Shown: piece after piece, positions 63,958 to 64,000 of the stretch
Position numbering within the stretch: the first letter of the stretch is position 1
Layout of the letters: every line of letters starts with the position of its first letter
Origin: Halieaceae bacterium UBA5044
Lineage (GTDB): Bacteria > Pseudomonadota > Gammaproteobacteria > Pseudomonadales > Halieaceae
Length of the DNA stretch: 64,000 bases
Assembly: GCA_002416125.1 (NCBI GenBank)
Contig: DIBU01000014.1
Location: forward strand, 62,001-126,000
Reading direction: 5' to 3'
Made by a program: the position numbers and the translations under genes
Notes under the pieces: model-generated
What the model saw: only the letters and a program-made list of their open reading frames with translations
Database searches by the model: none
Told to the model about the DNA's origin: nothing

Positions 63958-64000
63958 ATGCTTAGACTTTCTATTATTGTTCTTTGTTTTGGCTTGCTTA
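63958..64000 (+). CDS. 5' end of an AT-rich gene with signal peptide (partial)
   Basis: ATG 63958 follows AAAAGGGAATTAT. The 14 visible codons read MLRLSIIVLCFGLL, a typical signal-peptide or membrane-helix start. Codon use (CTT, TCT, ATT, GTT, TTT) is unlike the GC-rich genes before it, which suggests a boundary to acquired DNA. The product cannot be identified because the window ends. Confidence 0.6.
   Translation, partial: MLRLSIIVLCFGLL

Overview
This window looks like chromosomal DNA of a GC-rich, aerobic, probably marine gammaproteobacterium. The strongest support is the conserved core order alaS, lysC, csrA and tRNA-Ser(GCU), together with greB, two TonB-dependent receptors, SRAP/YedK, a COQ4-like protein and RND efflux genes. 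A Halieaceae/Cellvibrionales-type host would fit, but that is an inference from gene content and not a phylogenetic result. I see no rRNA, no IS element, no phage and no CRISPR array.

Region 1 (1-16.1 kb) is a carbohydrate-type catabolic locus. It holds an NRAMP-like permease without the usual metal motifs, a Gfo/Idh/MocA oxidoreductase, a BtuB-sized TonB receptor and a large exported PQQ-type dehydrogenase/HEAT/cytochrome c fusion. These are followed by a Tat-exported xylose-isomerase-like TIM barrel, a second TonB receptor, a PHP-like DUF3604 protein, a ThuA-like protein, KDPG aldolase (divergent) and a formylglycine-type sulfatase. Three transcription starts in this locus share one promoter/operator module, AAGGTGGT-N3-rCCA, which contains the TGGTnnnACCA core of FadR/PdhR-class GntR regulators. 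The set therefore looks like one regulon for importing, desulfating and oxidising a glycoside, feeding the Entner-Doudoroff pathway.

Region 2 (16.1-28.1 kb) is mixed housekeeping: an HSL-family esterase, a luciferase-like monooxygenase (possibly leaderless), DUF454 and DedA-type membrane proteins, a CSD-DUF1294 fusion, gcvP, a serine hydrolase, a large lipoprotein hydrolase, greB and an M23 peptidase. Region 3 (27.9-36.2 kb) is the conserved core: Trm112, HIT, alaS, lysC, csrA, a penicillin-acylase-like lipoprotein, tRNA-Ser and SRAP. Region 4 (36.4-43.7 kb) has a D-aminoacylase-like amidohydrolase with a COQ4-like protein, DUF1330/DUF2889, an SDR and a 7TM-GGDEF diguanylate cyclase. Between the last two sits a phd-doc toxin-antitoxin cassette flanked by 92-bp direct repeats of the SDR/GGDEF 3' junction.

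Region 5 (43.8-53.1 kb) has an M28 peptidase, a lipoprotein serine hydrolase and a CNNM/CBS protein. It also contains a tight three-gene operon (ATP-grasp enzyme, a 668-aa unknown protein with a papain-like Gln-Cys-His-Asn arrangement, and a diiron fatty-acid-hydroxylase-type membrane enzyme), divergent from an ADP-ribosylglycohydrolase. This is my best candidate for an undescribed system. Region 6 (53.2-64 kb) has an RND pump with its adaptor, a periplasmic protein made of an internal duplication, a coiled-coil protein encoded by a 21-bp repeat, a marR-gfa operon with a palindrome on its -10 box, an SbcCD-like pair lacking a zinc hook, and the start of an AT-rich gene at the right edge.
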